Assembly (NCBI GenBank): GCA_963930775.1
Contig: OZ005691.1
Span: 11,033,000-11,096,999, forward strand
Origin: Cliona cf. orientalis
Lineage: Eukaryota > Porifera > Demospongiae > Clionaida > Clionaidae
Length of the DNA stretch: 64,000 bases
Direction: 5' to 3'
In this document: positions 20,343 to 31,046 of the stretch, piece after piece
How positions within the stretch are numbered: the stretch's first letter is position 1
Layout of the letters: each line of letters begins with the position of its first letter
Program-made: the position numbers and the translations under genes
Notes under the pieces: generated by a model
Database searches by the model: none
The model's input: the letters and a program-made list of their open reading frames with translations, nothing else
What the model was told of the DNA's origin: nothing

Positions 20343-23300
20343 CTACATTGTTGAGCTTTTATGCGTAGCTTTGGAGCCATTAATCCCATCAGTTCCATTT
20401 TTAACATCTGATTCAACGACACGTACAGCCACCTGCACTGGAGGGGGACGATTCCCTTGTGGTTGATGACTGCGACATGTTACACAGACACAAGCCACAC
20501 ACAAAAGTAGTGAAATGAAGATGCACACACAACCTACTGGAGCTGCAATTGAGAGGAAAAATGTGCACAGTAATAATGGACTATATCTAGCTGGAGTAGA
20601 GGGAGAAAATTGATCAGGACATGTTTGTATTATAATTATTATAATATTATATCCCTTTATGGCATTGCATATGAACACTAGGATAAGCTGCAGGGAATCA
20701 AACCTCAGAATTCCTAACTTGGCAAGTACAATAGTAAATGCATAAGCTTGGTCAGTTGGAATCAACAGTTACTTTTTAATCATAAATCATTTCCTAGTTT
20801 TAGGATGGGTTGTGCAAATACTCTGCATAGTATTGCTGGTGATAACTGGGGACAGGTCATTGTCAATGAAAATTAAAGTTTAATACATGTGCTACAAACT
20901 TCCATCACTTACTAAACACAAGAAACAGCACGTGGACAATCTTTGTGCTCTCGTTGAACTCCCTCAGTCCATTTTCCATCAGAAAGCTCACAAATGATGT
21001 AGTCAAATTTGTACGCTGCAGGATGCATTAATAAGAATTCAGGTATAGGCTCATTTTGCTTCCCAACACCTCCACCCCACCCCCCCGCCATTGCATACAC
21101 TTATCATCATAATTATACGAACCTGATCAATGTAGAGGATGGGAAAGTAGACAGTTCCATTAATGTTCCTCAGCTCACTGCAAACAATAGAATAGTTATT
21201 AATAAATACAACATCAAAAGGGGTGGCTGTACTTATTTGTCATGTTGTGCAATAATTATTATGCTGTAGGTTTGCCAAGTTAAATGGTTATAGTCGTTTG
21301 GCCCATCCCTCTATTTAAAAATGCCGCCAGCTCTGAATGCACTATACACTGACCATTCAGGTGTTAAAATTGGTACCTATAAAACTGATTTTAATGATTA
21401 ATAATTAAGGGGCACCCTTACATGTATGCACACAGAGCTACTTACTTGACCACTGTAGACTGGTTGACTTGTGCATTGATTTGAAGTTTAATCCTTACTT
21501 GAACGTTTGCACCAATACTTGGCTGGACATCAAGATAGGACTCATGTAGCTCTCTATTCGGCCTTAAACCATCCACCTTCTCCAACAAGGCAGGATCTCC
21601 GTCAAGAAAGTGAGGCATGCTGCCAAATACGGGTACCTCAGGGTCTTGAGTCGGTCCGAGATAAAAGAGTCCGTCTGGATTCCAAGAACCCCATCTTGCA
21701 TTTTCAGGATTCGTGAAAGCACTTTGGAATGTTGAGTTGACTATCGTGAATCGAAACGCTTCAATGCCCATAAGATTGATCGTATCGACATGTTTCAGCT
21801 TCAAAGAACGATATATATCGTCTACGAATATCTCTATCTCCTCGCCCTCTTGAAGAAATGGATGAAAGAAAAATCCTTCCGTTCCGTTAATGTCATTTGC
21901 TCCCATACCATTTGGCCACACCATAAGCTTCTCAACATTCCCCTGCCACTGGGTATATTGTCCAATACTATTGATACTCTTTGCCCCAGTATTGATGGTA
22001 CTGGGGAGGGAGTTATTTGCTGAATTATTGAACTGTATGGACACATGAGTCCTCGGATAACTAAGGTTGAACTCTTTCAAAACGAGGTCGGAATTAAGAC
22101 GCTGCACAAGATCATCTGAGTAGTTAAAGGCAAGATCTGTAGCATTTTGGCAGACATAAATCTGAGCACCAGCATCATTTATGATCTGTTGAAGGAGAGC
22201 TCCACCAACGCTCGCTAAATTGGTAAATTCACTCCTGAAAGCTTCCAACTGTGCAACAGCAGCCTGTGGGGAAAGAGATAATATTATTGGTACCATGGCA
22301 TGTGTAGTTACACCTGAGCTAAAGGCACTGACTGCATGATCCTAGCAGAAACTGACTTTTTGTGTACATAATATTATGTTAATTACTTACCACAATGGGT
22401 AGGTTAATGGTGCATACGGTATCCTTCTCAGAAAGGCCTTCACCGCTAGTCTCCGGGCTGAAGTGAAACAGTCGCGTTTGGTTGTATGTCAGCAGGGAAC
22501 TATCTTCAGACACATTTAGAACATTCTTTACACGAGTTTCCCTACGAGATCAGTCAAAATGCTAGTGATATTCATGCGAGGATTATGCTTTCATAAATAT
22601 ATTATGATTACTGCAGGCAGAAGCAAGGATTTACTGGGTGCTGATGCATCTTTGCAGGAATCTATTTCATGACTTACGTCAAGCGGGCTCAGTTATTAAT
22701 ACCATTTACAATATTTCCATGCTTCAAGTAATCCTATGTTGACTGTATCTTATGACGGTCTTGCAGTAAAATTAGATTGAACTGACAAGGCTTTATGAGC
22801 CACTCCCTGGTCAGAATCTCACATCAAAGACGACCAAGACCTGGGGCAGTGTCTGTATTATATTATGACTGTTATTGGAGTATAGTGTCTACGGGTCCAA
22901 CGACAGGCCTAGTCACAATAGCAATCATCAGTATGCAGGAAGAAAACTTGTATTGTGAGTATCATGTGCACCTATGCAGGACCTAGGTTAATTACTGACT
23001 TTGCATATTTTAGTGACTCTTATAATTACAAACAGCTCTATATACTAGGTCCAGATATTAAATGCATGACCTTTGTACTGATCACTGCTACCATAAAAAT
23101 CTTTTTTTTTCTATTGGACAGTGACAACTGAGGTTGCACTATAGACTCTAAATAGCTGAGTATCCCCATTCAGTCCACTAGTACATTGATTTCTGATCTC
23201 AGAACATCAATTTAAATTTGAGCATGTGACATTACCGTAGTGTCCGGATAAGCGCCCATGCCATGGGCACATATATAAGATCGAAAATCCCATGCATACG

Positions 23301-24732
23301 CTTGTATAGAAGCTGCTATGTGCACATGGGCACTTAGTATACCCAGGAGTGGGACACTATGGTACTTTAGATCATACATAGCTGTAAGGGGCCTTGTCCA
23401 AAGTCCTTGTGGAAAAATTAACGTCATTATGACGTTAACATTTTACCCCCCTCCCCCCCCTCTCTTAACGTCACAGCATTTCAGCATAGATTCAGTACTG
23501 AAACTCTGATTCTGCTCCATTTAGCCTACACAGTCGATATTCACTTGTATTCTACAGTGCTAGCTATGTCTTCATGGATTCATTGCATACCTGTGCTTCT
23601 TTAACAGTTTCTTGCTTGCCTGTAGCTACATGCACACTTTCAGCTAGGTAGTGCTGTCACAAAAATGCAAATTTTGACACTGCTGGAGGTGTGCCCAGAC
23701 TTGTTCAACCACAAGAATGCATAATCACAATTAAAGCTAAAATCTGCTGACAATGCAGTTGTAAAACGTCATGGACCAAGACCCCCTCCCCCCCTAACGT
23801 CATAATGACGTTAATTTTTCCATAAGGACTTTGGACAAGCCCCCTAACAAATATTGCAATTTGATTGGCTACTGACAGGTATTCTATATCTCATATATAG
23901 TCACCTACAAGCTTCTCATAGTCACCTACAAATTTTGCGGCCATGCATCTGGCTCTTAGCAATCCAAAACTAATGAACTGAATATTGCATAATAATTATT
24001 ATAATTTTTGCTTCTCACCTATAGCTATAGGGACCCACTTCTTTTACAATAGGTTTAGATCCATTCTGGAAGTCAGCTGGGTTGGTAAGATTGAAGAAGT
24101 AGATATCCTTAAAGAGCGGGACAGTTGGATTCAGAAGCTGTTTGTACGTCACACTTCCTGGCTTAATAACCAGCTCCTATACAATCCAATAAAAAAGTTC
24201 AGGAGCTAAAAATGTGAAAGGCTAGCTGTATGCAACTGCATGAAGTTATTGATGGGAGGTCTGCCGTAGTTCTAGCTAGTAGCTAATTAAGAACAGCGTG
24301 CAACATTGAAATGTGCGGATCAATCGGGACCTGATTTAGGAATCATCTCTCACACACTGGTACTACAGTAACTCATCAAGAGTGGCTCGCTAGCCATAGC
24401 ATGGGAGGCTAGCCATCCATCATGCATCTAGATCAACCTCTGTTGTTCAAAATTAATAATTATAATTTACAACAAATTGAATAATAATATAGTTTAATAA
24501 TTATTGTCCTTCACGCACAAAATTAGAGCCTATGCATGACATTGTATGTAATTTCATAGCTACTCACCTCCGTTACTCGTTTATCACGCATTGATGGAAA
24601 TATGCTGAAACGGACCGGCACTATTATGAGTAGCACCAGTCCCAGCAGTGCAAAGCAGAAGCTCAGCCACCCCAGGCAGCAGCTGGAGGCACTACACCAC
24701 CCACCACAACATCGCTTATTATCGGCACACAT
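20343..24732 (-). CDS. CD36/SCARB family class B scavenger receptor, copy 2
   Basis: Exons in transcript order: 24732-24568, 24176-24019, 22541-22391, 22263-21446, 21177-21123, 21015-20913 and 20542-20343, giving 549 residues. The N-terminal stub is rich in Cys (KRCCGGWCSASSCC) and may be palmitoylated; the membrane helix is FCFALLGLVLLIIVPVRF. The ectodomain has VPLFKDIYFFNLTNP, VGPYSYRE and a long stretch close to copy 1 (SANNSLPSTINTG in both). The second membrane helix is VGCVCIFISLLLCVACVCV, followed by a basic then polar tail of about 45 residues. Exon lengths 158, 151, 55 and 103 are identical to copy 1, which is strong evidence of tandem duplication. Only the first exon, the large exon and the cytosolic tail differ in length. 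I chose the ATG at 24732; the codon two triplets upstream is TTG. Confidence 0.92.
23232..23364. mobile_element. Short inverted-repeat element with ACCGTAGTGTCC ends
   Basis: ACCGTAGTGTCC on the left faces GGGACACTATGGTA on the right, and inner GCGCCCATG and CATGGGCAC blocks also pair. It lies in the second intron of CD36-like copy 2. Confidence 0.55.
23387..23845. mobile_element. Foldback MITE with 50-base terminal inverted repeats
   Basis: Arms of about 50 bases begin GGCCTTGTCCAAAGTCC on the left and GGGCTTGTCCAAAGTCC on the reverse strand at the right. Each arm ends in a nested palindrome AACGTCATTATGACGTTA. Few mismatches separate the arms, so the insertion is probably fairly recent. 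No coding capacity. Confidence 0.88.
23862..23970 (-). repeat. Second copy of the CTTGTAGGTGACTATGA repeat family
   Basis: Reverse complement of the block at 10500-10615, including the ACTGACAGGTAT flank and two TAGTCACCTACAA units, then CATCTGGCTCTTAGCAATCC. Confidence 0.7.
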
Positions 24733-24793
24733 TCTCAAAGTGAACGTGTTAGGCTCGATCGGGTGATATCGACAGTACCTGGAGTTTGAAGGG

Positions 24794-24801
24794 CCTTTAT
24801 A
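24794..24801 (-). promoter_or_regulatory. TATA box of CD36-like copy 2
   Basis: TATAAAGG followed by CCC on the minus strand about 62 bases before the ATG. It resembles TATAAAAGGCC in front of copy 1. An NRF1-like TGCGCATGCGTA lies at 24871-24882. Confidence 0.6.
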
Positions 24802-24882
24802 ATTAATTTTATAGGAAATGGTACTGATTATTAAACTATGACCCGCGCGATAGATTTAATTATTACTGACTGCGCATGCGTA

Positions 24883-25672
24883 CTACGATTGCACGCGGCG
24901 CTATTCATCATGACGTGGTTGTAAACATATTCAGCAGTCTCTCCTATGATATGATGCTCATAATGCAAGATTAGGATCAGAATATAGGTTATATATTGAC
25001 TCCAAGCATCGGCCATCTTAATTAACTTGAATCCTTGAAATCAAATTTTAATGTTGTAAAAAGGTATCAGTGAGAATCAGGCAACAATCACCATGTGTAT
25101 AAACACAGCAAGCAAAAGGGGAAAAAAATAGTGGCAAAAGAAAAGTGTAGGATATTATTATGATAATAATGGTGATCGTGATAAAAATAGAAATTGATCA
25201 TGACCATCACAAGAGGTCCAAAAGACAACAATTAATACCGTTTAATATAAGGAGAGTGGTATAATAATTATAATGAAGGGGGTTAGGGGGTAAAATAATA
25301 TTATAACAATGAGTGTGAAAACCTGTAAAAAATGAAGCATTAGTCGAAAAGCTGAGGTGTGGAAAGAGCAAGAGAAAGAAATTAGTTTGAAATTAATGTG
25401 GCTTGGTGTGAAAAACAAAGTAGGATGAGTGCAGAGAGAGAGAGAGAGAGAGACTGCAAGGAAAGAGGAGAGTGGTATGAGCAGTTACTATAATGTATGA
25501 AAAGAGATATTGGGTCTTTGAGTATAATACAAAAGCCAAACATATTAAGTCAATCAAGGTGGTGAGGTGATAGATTGCGATGAGACAGCATCCGTAAGGA
25601 AAGAGAAGAATCAGTGGTATAACATATGAAAAAGGGATACTGAGCGTTTGAGTGAATACAAAAGCAAATTAT
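24883..25672. other. Spacer with purine-rich repeats
   Basis: Lies between CD36-like copy 2 and the E2F 3' end. It has a (GA)n run near 25434-25453 and two loosely repeated blocks at about 25460-25560 and 25595-25690 on the theme GGAAAGAG, GTGGTAT, TATGAAAA, GAGGTGA. I see no gene. Confidence 0.6.
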
Positions 25673-25915
25673 TCAAGGAATTGAGGTGACAGACGGTGAT
25701 GAAAGAGCTGCGGTTGTTGGTTTCTTGATGTCGTAGAGGTCTAGGACACCCTCATGGTCGTCAAGGTGAAAGAAGTAGTCCTTCTCTCCAGGTGCGGGGG
25801 AGAGCTGGAGGACACCTGGCATTGGTTCTGGGTGGGTGGAGCAAAATTATTTAAGATCAGGAGAGGGAGAGAGAGAGAGGGGGGGGGGGGAAGTGAGAGA
25901 GAGGGAGAGAGGGGA

Positions 25916-25966
<51 letters not shown>

Positions 25967-28900
25967 GACGAAAGAGAGGGAGGGAGGGAGAGAGAGGGGG
26001 AGGGAGACTCAGAGAGAGGGAGAAAGAGAGAGAGGAGAGATACTTACTTCTTAGCAATGTTTCTTGAGCTTGTACAACCATTTCAGCTCTGGCAGTATCC
26101 TGCTGTGTGATTCCCTCCGTTTCCACTCTGGAACCGGAATCAGACTGAGAGTTCAAATTTGGAACCGGGTTCTCGGAATCAACCTCCATTGGTGTACCTT
26201 CAGTGGGTGTGGCTTGACCGACAACCATTGTTCTAGATGCAAAGGAATCACCAGTCTGATGTGCCGAAATATTCGTACTAGTAGATCCTGTAGTGATAAA
26301 AATTACTAGCATAGTATAAAGATGAAGAAAAATTGTTCAATTCTAAAAATCCTGAGCACAATAATTATGATACCGTATAGCTGGAAAATTTGGTGGGGAA
26401 TTAAATTTGGCGGTTTGATGGTCTATATGACAACCGCCAAATAAAAGTCCGCCAAAATTTCCTACTCGCATATATACGTATGGCAATCCAGTACCGAACC
26501 GTCAAATTTAAATCCGTTAATATTCTTTCAATAACGATTTTGGGTTCAACCGCCAAATTTAATTCCCGCCAATATTTCTGGCTATACGGTAATATTATAA
26601 TATTCTATCATTATTCAAAAGTTACACATGTACTTTAAACACAACTTCAGAGTCTGTGTCAATTACGTACCTCCTGTAGTCATGTGACTGTGACCATCAC
26701 CAACTGTCGCTATCGTTGATGACGTCGTCTCGCTGTCGTGTTCGGGAGGGTTGAGGACGTAGACACTGATTGGTCCAGCCGGGCTTCGAAGGTGCATACG
26801 ATACTTCCCCGTCTGCTGGTAGATAGAATGAGAGGAAAATTGTAATAAGTACCATGTCCAGTATAGCCAAGCCTTGCACCTTTGCATTAAAAAATTTTCG
26901 TCAACGGCCTTTTTCAACGAAAATTAAACATGCGAAATATTTTGTGTAACGTACGTCAATCTATACTTATTTTGGTCGCTAAAGTCTGGCAACAAAATTT
27001 GGACAAAATTTACAAGCAAAATATTTTACCGGCGAAAATATCCTGATCTACGGTACTTCATGAATCAATGCACAACACTGTCACACTCTAGCAATGGATA
27101 ACCTACCATTGTCCGCTCAGCTCTGAGGAAGGTACCTGCTGGAGCCTGGATAGCCATCACTGTTTCATCTGTAGCAAGTCAGAGGAGATGGTATATTCAA
27201 TCTTGAAATACTGGTATTGAATTCGTATCTCCCATCACCCCCCCCCCCCCCCCATCCCCGCAAGAAAACATTAAAAATTCAGTAGGTTTATCTTCTACTA
27301 TCAATCCCTAAATCTAAGGGGTAATCATCACTGTCTCATCTGTAGCATGTCAGAGAAGACGATATATTCATCACTAACCTTAAAATATCGAAATCGTATC
27401 TCCTATACTCCCCCCCCCCCCCCCCCCCATCCCTGCAAAAAAACTTAAAAATTTAGTAGGTTTATCTTTTACTACCAATCCTAAACCTAAGGGGTAATCA
27501 TCCCATTGCCTGCTGAGGCAAACCTAATCCCACGAAAATACACCACAGGTACCTTTGAATGTTGGTAATTTGCTGACATCATCATGAGTAATAAAGGCAA
27601 GGGTGGAACTAAAGGGAAGTCAAGGATGGACAAGTTACAAAATAATGGCTGAAAATATCCACAAGAATAGAGAGAGATAGACGGACAGAAGGAGGGAGGG
27701 AGAGAGAGAGAGGAAGGGAGGGAGGGAGGGGAGAGAGAGAGAAGGAAGGAGAGAGATCTTAAAGGATACTCATCACTGTATGTGTCGTCTGTGATGTTCT
27801 TGAGGCACTGTTTCATTCTCTGGCACTGTTCGTCTAGTTCCCTCTCCTCTCTCTCAATCTCTTCTTTATGCTGCCTCAGCTCTTCCAGCTTCACAACCAC
27901 ATCTCCGCTGTTGCCACTCTGACTAGCTCCCCTGCAAAAAATTAAATAATAATTATTAAGATTAGAAGAGGGAGAGAAAGAGAGAAGAAGGGAGAGAGAA
28001 AGAAAGAGGTGAGGATAAAATTTCTACTCACTTCCATTTGATAGTGTTCTTTGTCTCCTTCTCAATGAGCCCTATGCCCTCCAGCACGTTGGTGATGTCA
28101 TAGATACGTCGCTTCTGCTTTACATCCAGCATATCGGCAGCCTAAAATGTAAGTGTAGAGATTTTTGGTTAAATTTTGCTCCATGCAACACTAAAAAGCA
28201 AAGAATAGGCCATAGACTTAGTATAATTATTATAGATAAAAGCCAATGTTGCTTTTTCAACTCTACTCTTTGAGCAGCATGTATATTTGTTGGTAGTTGC
28301 CTAGCAACCAAAGTTTTTGTAGGCAATTTGCCGGCTATGGGAAGGGGTTGGATCATCATAAAGTAGGCCAATGATGAACAGAGGTCAACTACCAACAAAA
28401 TAGTTATGCATCTCATGCACCCCAATTACTGTCAGATAACTATTATACATTGTTGGTAGTTGCTTAGCAACCAAAGTTTTTATAGGCAATTTGCCGGCTA
28501 TGGGAAGGGGTTGGGTCATCATAAAGTAGGCCAATGATGAACAGAGGTCAACTACCAACAAAATAGTTATGCATCTCATGCACCCCAATTACTGTCAGAT
28601 AACTATTATACATTGTTGGTAGTTGCTTAGCAACCAAAGTTTTTATAGGCAATTTGCCGGCTATGGGAAGGGGTTGGGTCATCATAAAGTAGGCCAATGA
28701 TGAACAGAGGTCAACTACCAACAAAATAGTTATCTGCCAGTAATTGGGGTGCGTTCGACCATGCATCTCATGCACCCCAAATATTATCAAATAACTATTA
28801 TACATTGTAGGAGTAGGGGGGAGGTACCTGGCTATGTCACTATCCAAACTGAAACCCTTTGTGATGCTTACATGAATCTTAATTTAATTAAGTACTTGAG

Positions 28901-29531
28901 AGCCACTGCCTTTTATATAGCCTTTCATAGTTTCCACATTGGACCACTGACCAGCAGAAACACAATAAGAAATCGTGGAATTCAATTGTGTACTCACTGT
29001 AGGTGTGCACAATTACTGATTAGTGATAAGGTATCAAGGGAATTTCCCTGGGTTATGTTTACACTGAGCAAGCATTGGCCTAGCACCTGGTGTACTGAAA
29101 TTAATTTTACAAGGCGGCTGCACTCACAAAAGGTTGACAAAAATCGCGCCAAAGTGGCCAACAGTGTATCTAACACTTTACCATAACATCACAGCCAGTC
29201 CCATGATCGCCATATTTATAGGCTCAGCACATACAACACACCAAAAATGGGTTCTTTTATAAATTTTAACATGTTACCAGTAAAAGTTACAGATGTATCT
29301 AGCACCTGAGGGCAAAATATTATACCAATGATTTAAAAATTATCAAATTTATCCAGATATGCTTGTAGAAATATCGAAAGAACTGCATACCTTCTTTAAG
29401 TCGAGTACACCGCCTTCAGCTGCTTGAAGAAGATCGACAAATTTCGAAGTAAGTAGACCGAGCGATTTCTCGTGGCGCCCGCCGTGCGTTGGCGAGGTTC
29501 TACCGCCGTCCGCTGTCTCCGTGTCAGACAT
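25673..29531 (-). CDS. E2F4/5: E2F transcription factor, E2F4/5 type
   Basis: Exons in transcript order: 29531-29391, 28141-28032, 27931-27770, 27608-27553, 27168-27107, 26815-26671, 26287-26048 and 25827-25673, all in phase, 356 residues. The winged-helix DNA-binding domain includes [15 protein letters not shown] and the signature [19 protein letters not shown]. Then come a coiled coil ([21 protein letters not shown]), a marked-box region ([35 protein letters not shown]), a Gln/Ser/Thr linker, and the pocket-protein-binding motif [17 protein letters not shown] near the C-terminus. Length and the lack of an N-terminal cyclin-A region fit E2F4/5, which bind DNA with DP partners and recruit Rb-family proteins to cell-cycle promoters. 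The 56-base exon is short and only found through phase matching. Head to head with the L30 gene, sharing about 250 bases of promoter. Confidence 0.93.
25859..26040 (+). repeat. (GA)n microsatellite next to an E2F exon
   Basis: About 180 bases of GA, GGGA and a G run lie within 10 bases of the splice donor of the exon at 26048-26287. On the gene strand this is CT-rich and starts the intron. Confidence 0.95.
26371..26591. mobile_element. MITE with TACCGTATAGC ends
   Basis: The left arm TACCGTATAGCTGGAAAATT and on to GAATTAAATTTGGCGG is mirrored on the right as CCGCCAAATTTAATTC to GGCTATACGGTA. Further AACCGCCAAAT blocks repeat inside. The ends begin with TA, compatible with a TA target duplication as in Tc1/mariner or PIF-type MITEs. 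It lies in an E2F intron. Confidence 0.82.
27140..27500. repeat. Local duplication in an E2F intron, including an exon edge
   Basis: The segment TCACTGTTTCATCTGTAGCA and flanks at 27155-27300 reappears at about 27325-27490 (TCACTGTCTCATCTGTAGCA, GTCAGAG, GATATATTCA, a C homopolymer, CATCCC, TTCAGTAGGTTTATC). The first copy holds the start and splice acceptor of the exon 27107-27168; the second is a partial exon copy in the intron. Confidence 0.7.
28286..28812. repeat. Tandem array of a 163-base palindromic element, three copies
   Basis: Units start at 28288, 28451 and 28614, a constant 163-base period. Each begins TGTTGGTAGTTGC and ends its first part with GTCAACTACCAACAAAA, an inverted pair around a 115-base core. 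The spacer then holds GCACCCCAATTACTGTCAGATAACTATT. In the last copy the mirrored arm AATAGTTATCTGCCAGTAATT is also present, making a second hairpin missing from the first two copies. It sits in E2F intron 1. Confidence 0.85.
29144..29153 (-). promoter_or_regulatory. E2F-type site inside E2F intron 1
   Basis: TTTGGCGCGA on the minus strand matches the E2F consensus TTTSSCGC and is about 380 bases downstream of the E2F start codon. Many E2F genes control themselves, so autoregulation is a fair inference. Confidence 0.45.
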
Positions 29532-29783
29532 TTCAATACAGCGAGGAGGCTGAAAGATCGAAACGATCGAGCGAGATCGATCGTAGAAAGAGAGAGCTAT
29601 AGGGACACAGAAGCTGCTTTAGCTTTTTGAGTTTCACTCCAAGCCCGATCGGTGAATCTGATTGGTCAGCTCGGGCAGTTTAATCATGTGACCGCAGCTC
29701 CATTAAGAGCGCACCACGGAAGAAATTGCTGACAGTGCGATTTTTCTGCTGCACATGTGGGTTCTATTCTCTGCGTTCAGTAG
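29532..29783. promoter_or_regulatory. Bidirectional promoter of E2F and L30 genes
   Basis: About 250 bases separate the E2F ATG on minus from a donor-bearing leader exon of the L30 gene on plus. The stretch contains a CCAAT box (CTGATTGGTCAG, near 29658) and an E-box-like ATCATGTGAC near 29683. No TATA box is seen, as expected for a shared housekeeping promoter. Confidence 0.6.
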
Positions 29784-30099
29784 GTAAGCTAGAACAAAGT
29801 TGATACACTTATATGATTATGATATCTTACAACCGTACACAGGAGGGCAGATTTGTAAATGTTGCAAGCCTCGTTGCAGTGCAGACCTATTAAATATCTG
29901 CTGGATACCAGGCTCAGTAACTGACCGTTGATCTACCTACGTCTCGTTTTTCCTCACACTGTGAGTATGCATATGACTCGATAGTATCTATCACTATATC
30001 ATGGATGGTATCACATAAGTGTACTCATATGTGACTAAATATCTGAGTTGTCCAGTACATACCTTCTGTGTAACCCCCCCCCCCCCCCCACCCACCCAC

Positions 30100-30580
30100 C
30101 TCAGTCCTGTGAACCAGACCACTCCCTCCACAGTGCTGGATGTATTGTAGTCTCGTCCCCAGACCCCACCCTCGAGGAGGGAAAAGGGTCTGGTGAATTT
30201 GGACACAATCCTTGGGCCAGGGAAAGGAATTTGAGCGCTCCAATGAGATTGCAGCTTTAGCGTAGTCATATGACTCGCCAACCGCAGCGCTATTGCCTGC
30301 TGTATAAATTTGAATCGTCGGCCCGCGCGCCCATGACCGCCGACCAATCAGATCTAAGGTTTGTTTGACCACTGCCATGTCGGCGCGCGCCCACCGAGCC
30401 GGCCAAACCAAGGAAACGGTCCAAATTCACCAGACCCCTTTCCCCCTTTTTGGGGTGGGGTCTGGGCACGAGACTAGATGTATTGCATCACCCTCCCTCC
30501 GTTTGCTGGTGATGCAATACATCCAGTGCTGTGGAGAAAGTGCTCTGGTTCACGAGACTACCCACCCGCCCCCTCCCCGG
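30100..30580. mobile_element. Outer foldback element interrupted by a second element
   Basis: GTGAACCAGACCACTCCC and CCACAGTGCTGGATGTATTG on the left face CAATACATCCAGTGCTGTGG and CTCTGGTTCACGAGACTA on the right. The arms surround the insertion at 30148-30476, so this is an older palindromic element hit by a younger one. Confidence 0.7.
30148..30476. mobile_element. TAGTCTCG-ended foldback element with 9-base target duplication
   Basis: The ends are TAGTCTCGTCCCCAGACCC and, mirrored, GGGTCTGGGCACGAGACTA. The 9-base direct repeat GATGTATTG lies immediately outside both ends (30139-30147 and 30477-30485). A 9-base duplication with long terminal inverted repeats is typical of Mutator-like elements. 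Non-autonomous; the same ends occur at 43378-43724. Confidence 0.85.
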
Positions 30581-30683
30581 CAATCATGTAATAAAATTTA
30601 ATTATGATCATCGGTGCATGAATTATTGTCTTTCCTGTAGACTTTGTGACGTATTCCTCCAACTGGCAAAGGTTGGAGTAACT

Positions 30684-31046
30684 ATGGCAGGTCGCACCAG
30701 TCAGAAGGCCATCCCAATGTTACATGCTGTTACCCTGATACGCAGTGGCATAGGCAGACCTCACTGGCAGAAAAAGACACTGGAGATACTCAAACTCACA
30801 AAAATGCATAAAACTATGATTCATAAGAACACACCATCAGTCAATGGAATGCTGGCGTCTATAAAAGAGCTGATTAAAGTACAGCCGGTGGTGTTTAGAA
30901 CGGACATTGAGAATTCTCCCAGTGGTGGGCAGTTCCTCACTGATAGTGCAGAGTTCTTCATTGAGGAAAAGGAATTGGCAGATTTGTTAGAAAATCATAA
31001 GAACGAATATGAAACTTTTAATCAAGAATCAATACAATCTGCTTGA
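30684..31046 (+). CDS. MRPL30: Mitochondrial large-subunit ribosomal protein L30 (uL30m)
   Basis: A single coding exon of 120 residues follows a spliced 5' leader: donor after 29783, acceptor at 30640. The ATG at 30684 is the first after the acceptor. The core IGRPHWQKKTLEILKLTKMH and NTPSVNGMLASIKELIKV is the L30 fold: a Gly-Arg-Pro/Ser N-terminal strand, the Leu-x-Leu helix, then a His and the T-P-x-x-x-G-M turn before the second helix. The C-terminal extension (about residues 60-120) fits mitochondrial rather than cytosolic L7/L30. It would act in the mitoribosome large subunit. Two damaged copies downstream (34767-35471, 39511-39874) show this one to be the parent. Its leader intron has been invaded by nested palindromic elements. 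Confidence 0.8.
   Translation: MAGRTSQKAIPMLHAVTLIRSGIGRPHWQKKTLEILKLTKMHKTMIHKNTPSVNGMLASIKELIKVQPVVFRTDIENSPSGGQFLTDSAEFFIEEKELADLLENHKNEYETFNQESIQSA

Noticed and set aside
27487-27900. A single 137-codon minus frame covering an E2F coiled coil and more
   Set aside because: Only 27770-27931 and 27553-27608 are exons; the part between is a CT-rich intron with proper donor and acceptor and matching phase.
28286-28812. Regular repeat that might look like a CRISPR array
   Set aside because: The period is 163 bases, the units are palindromic and continuous without unique spacers, and the genome is animal.
30025-30601. Overlapping open frames on both strands upstream of L30
   Set aside because: They run through two nested palindromic elements and G/C homopolymers; no conserved protein pattern.
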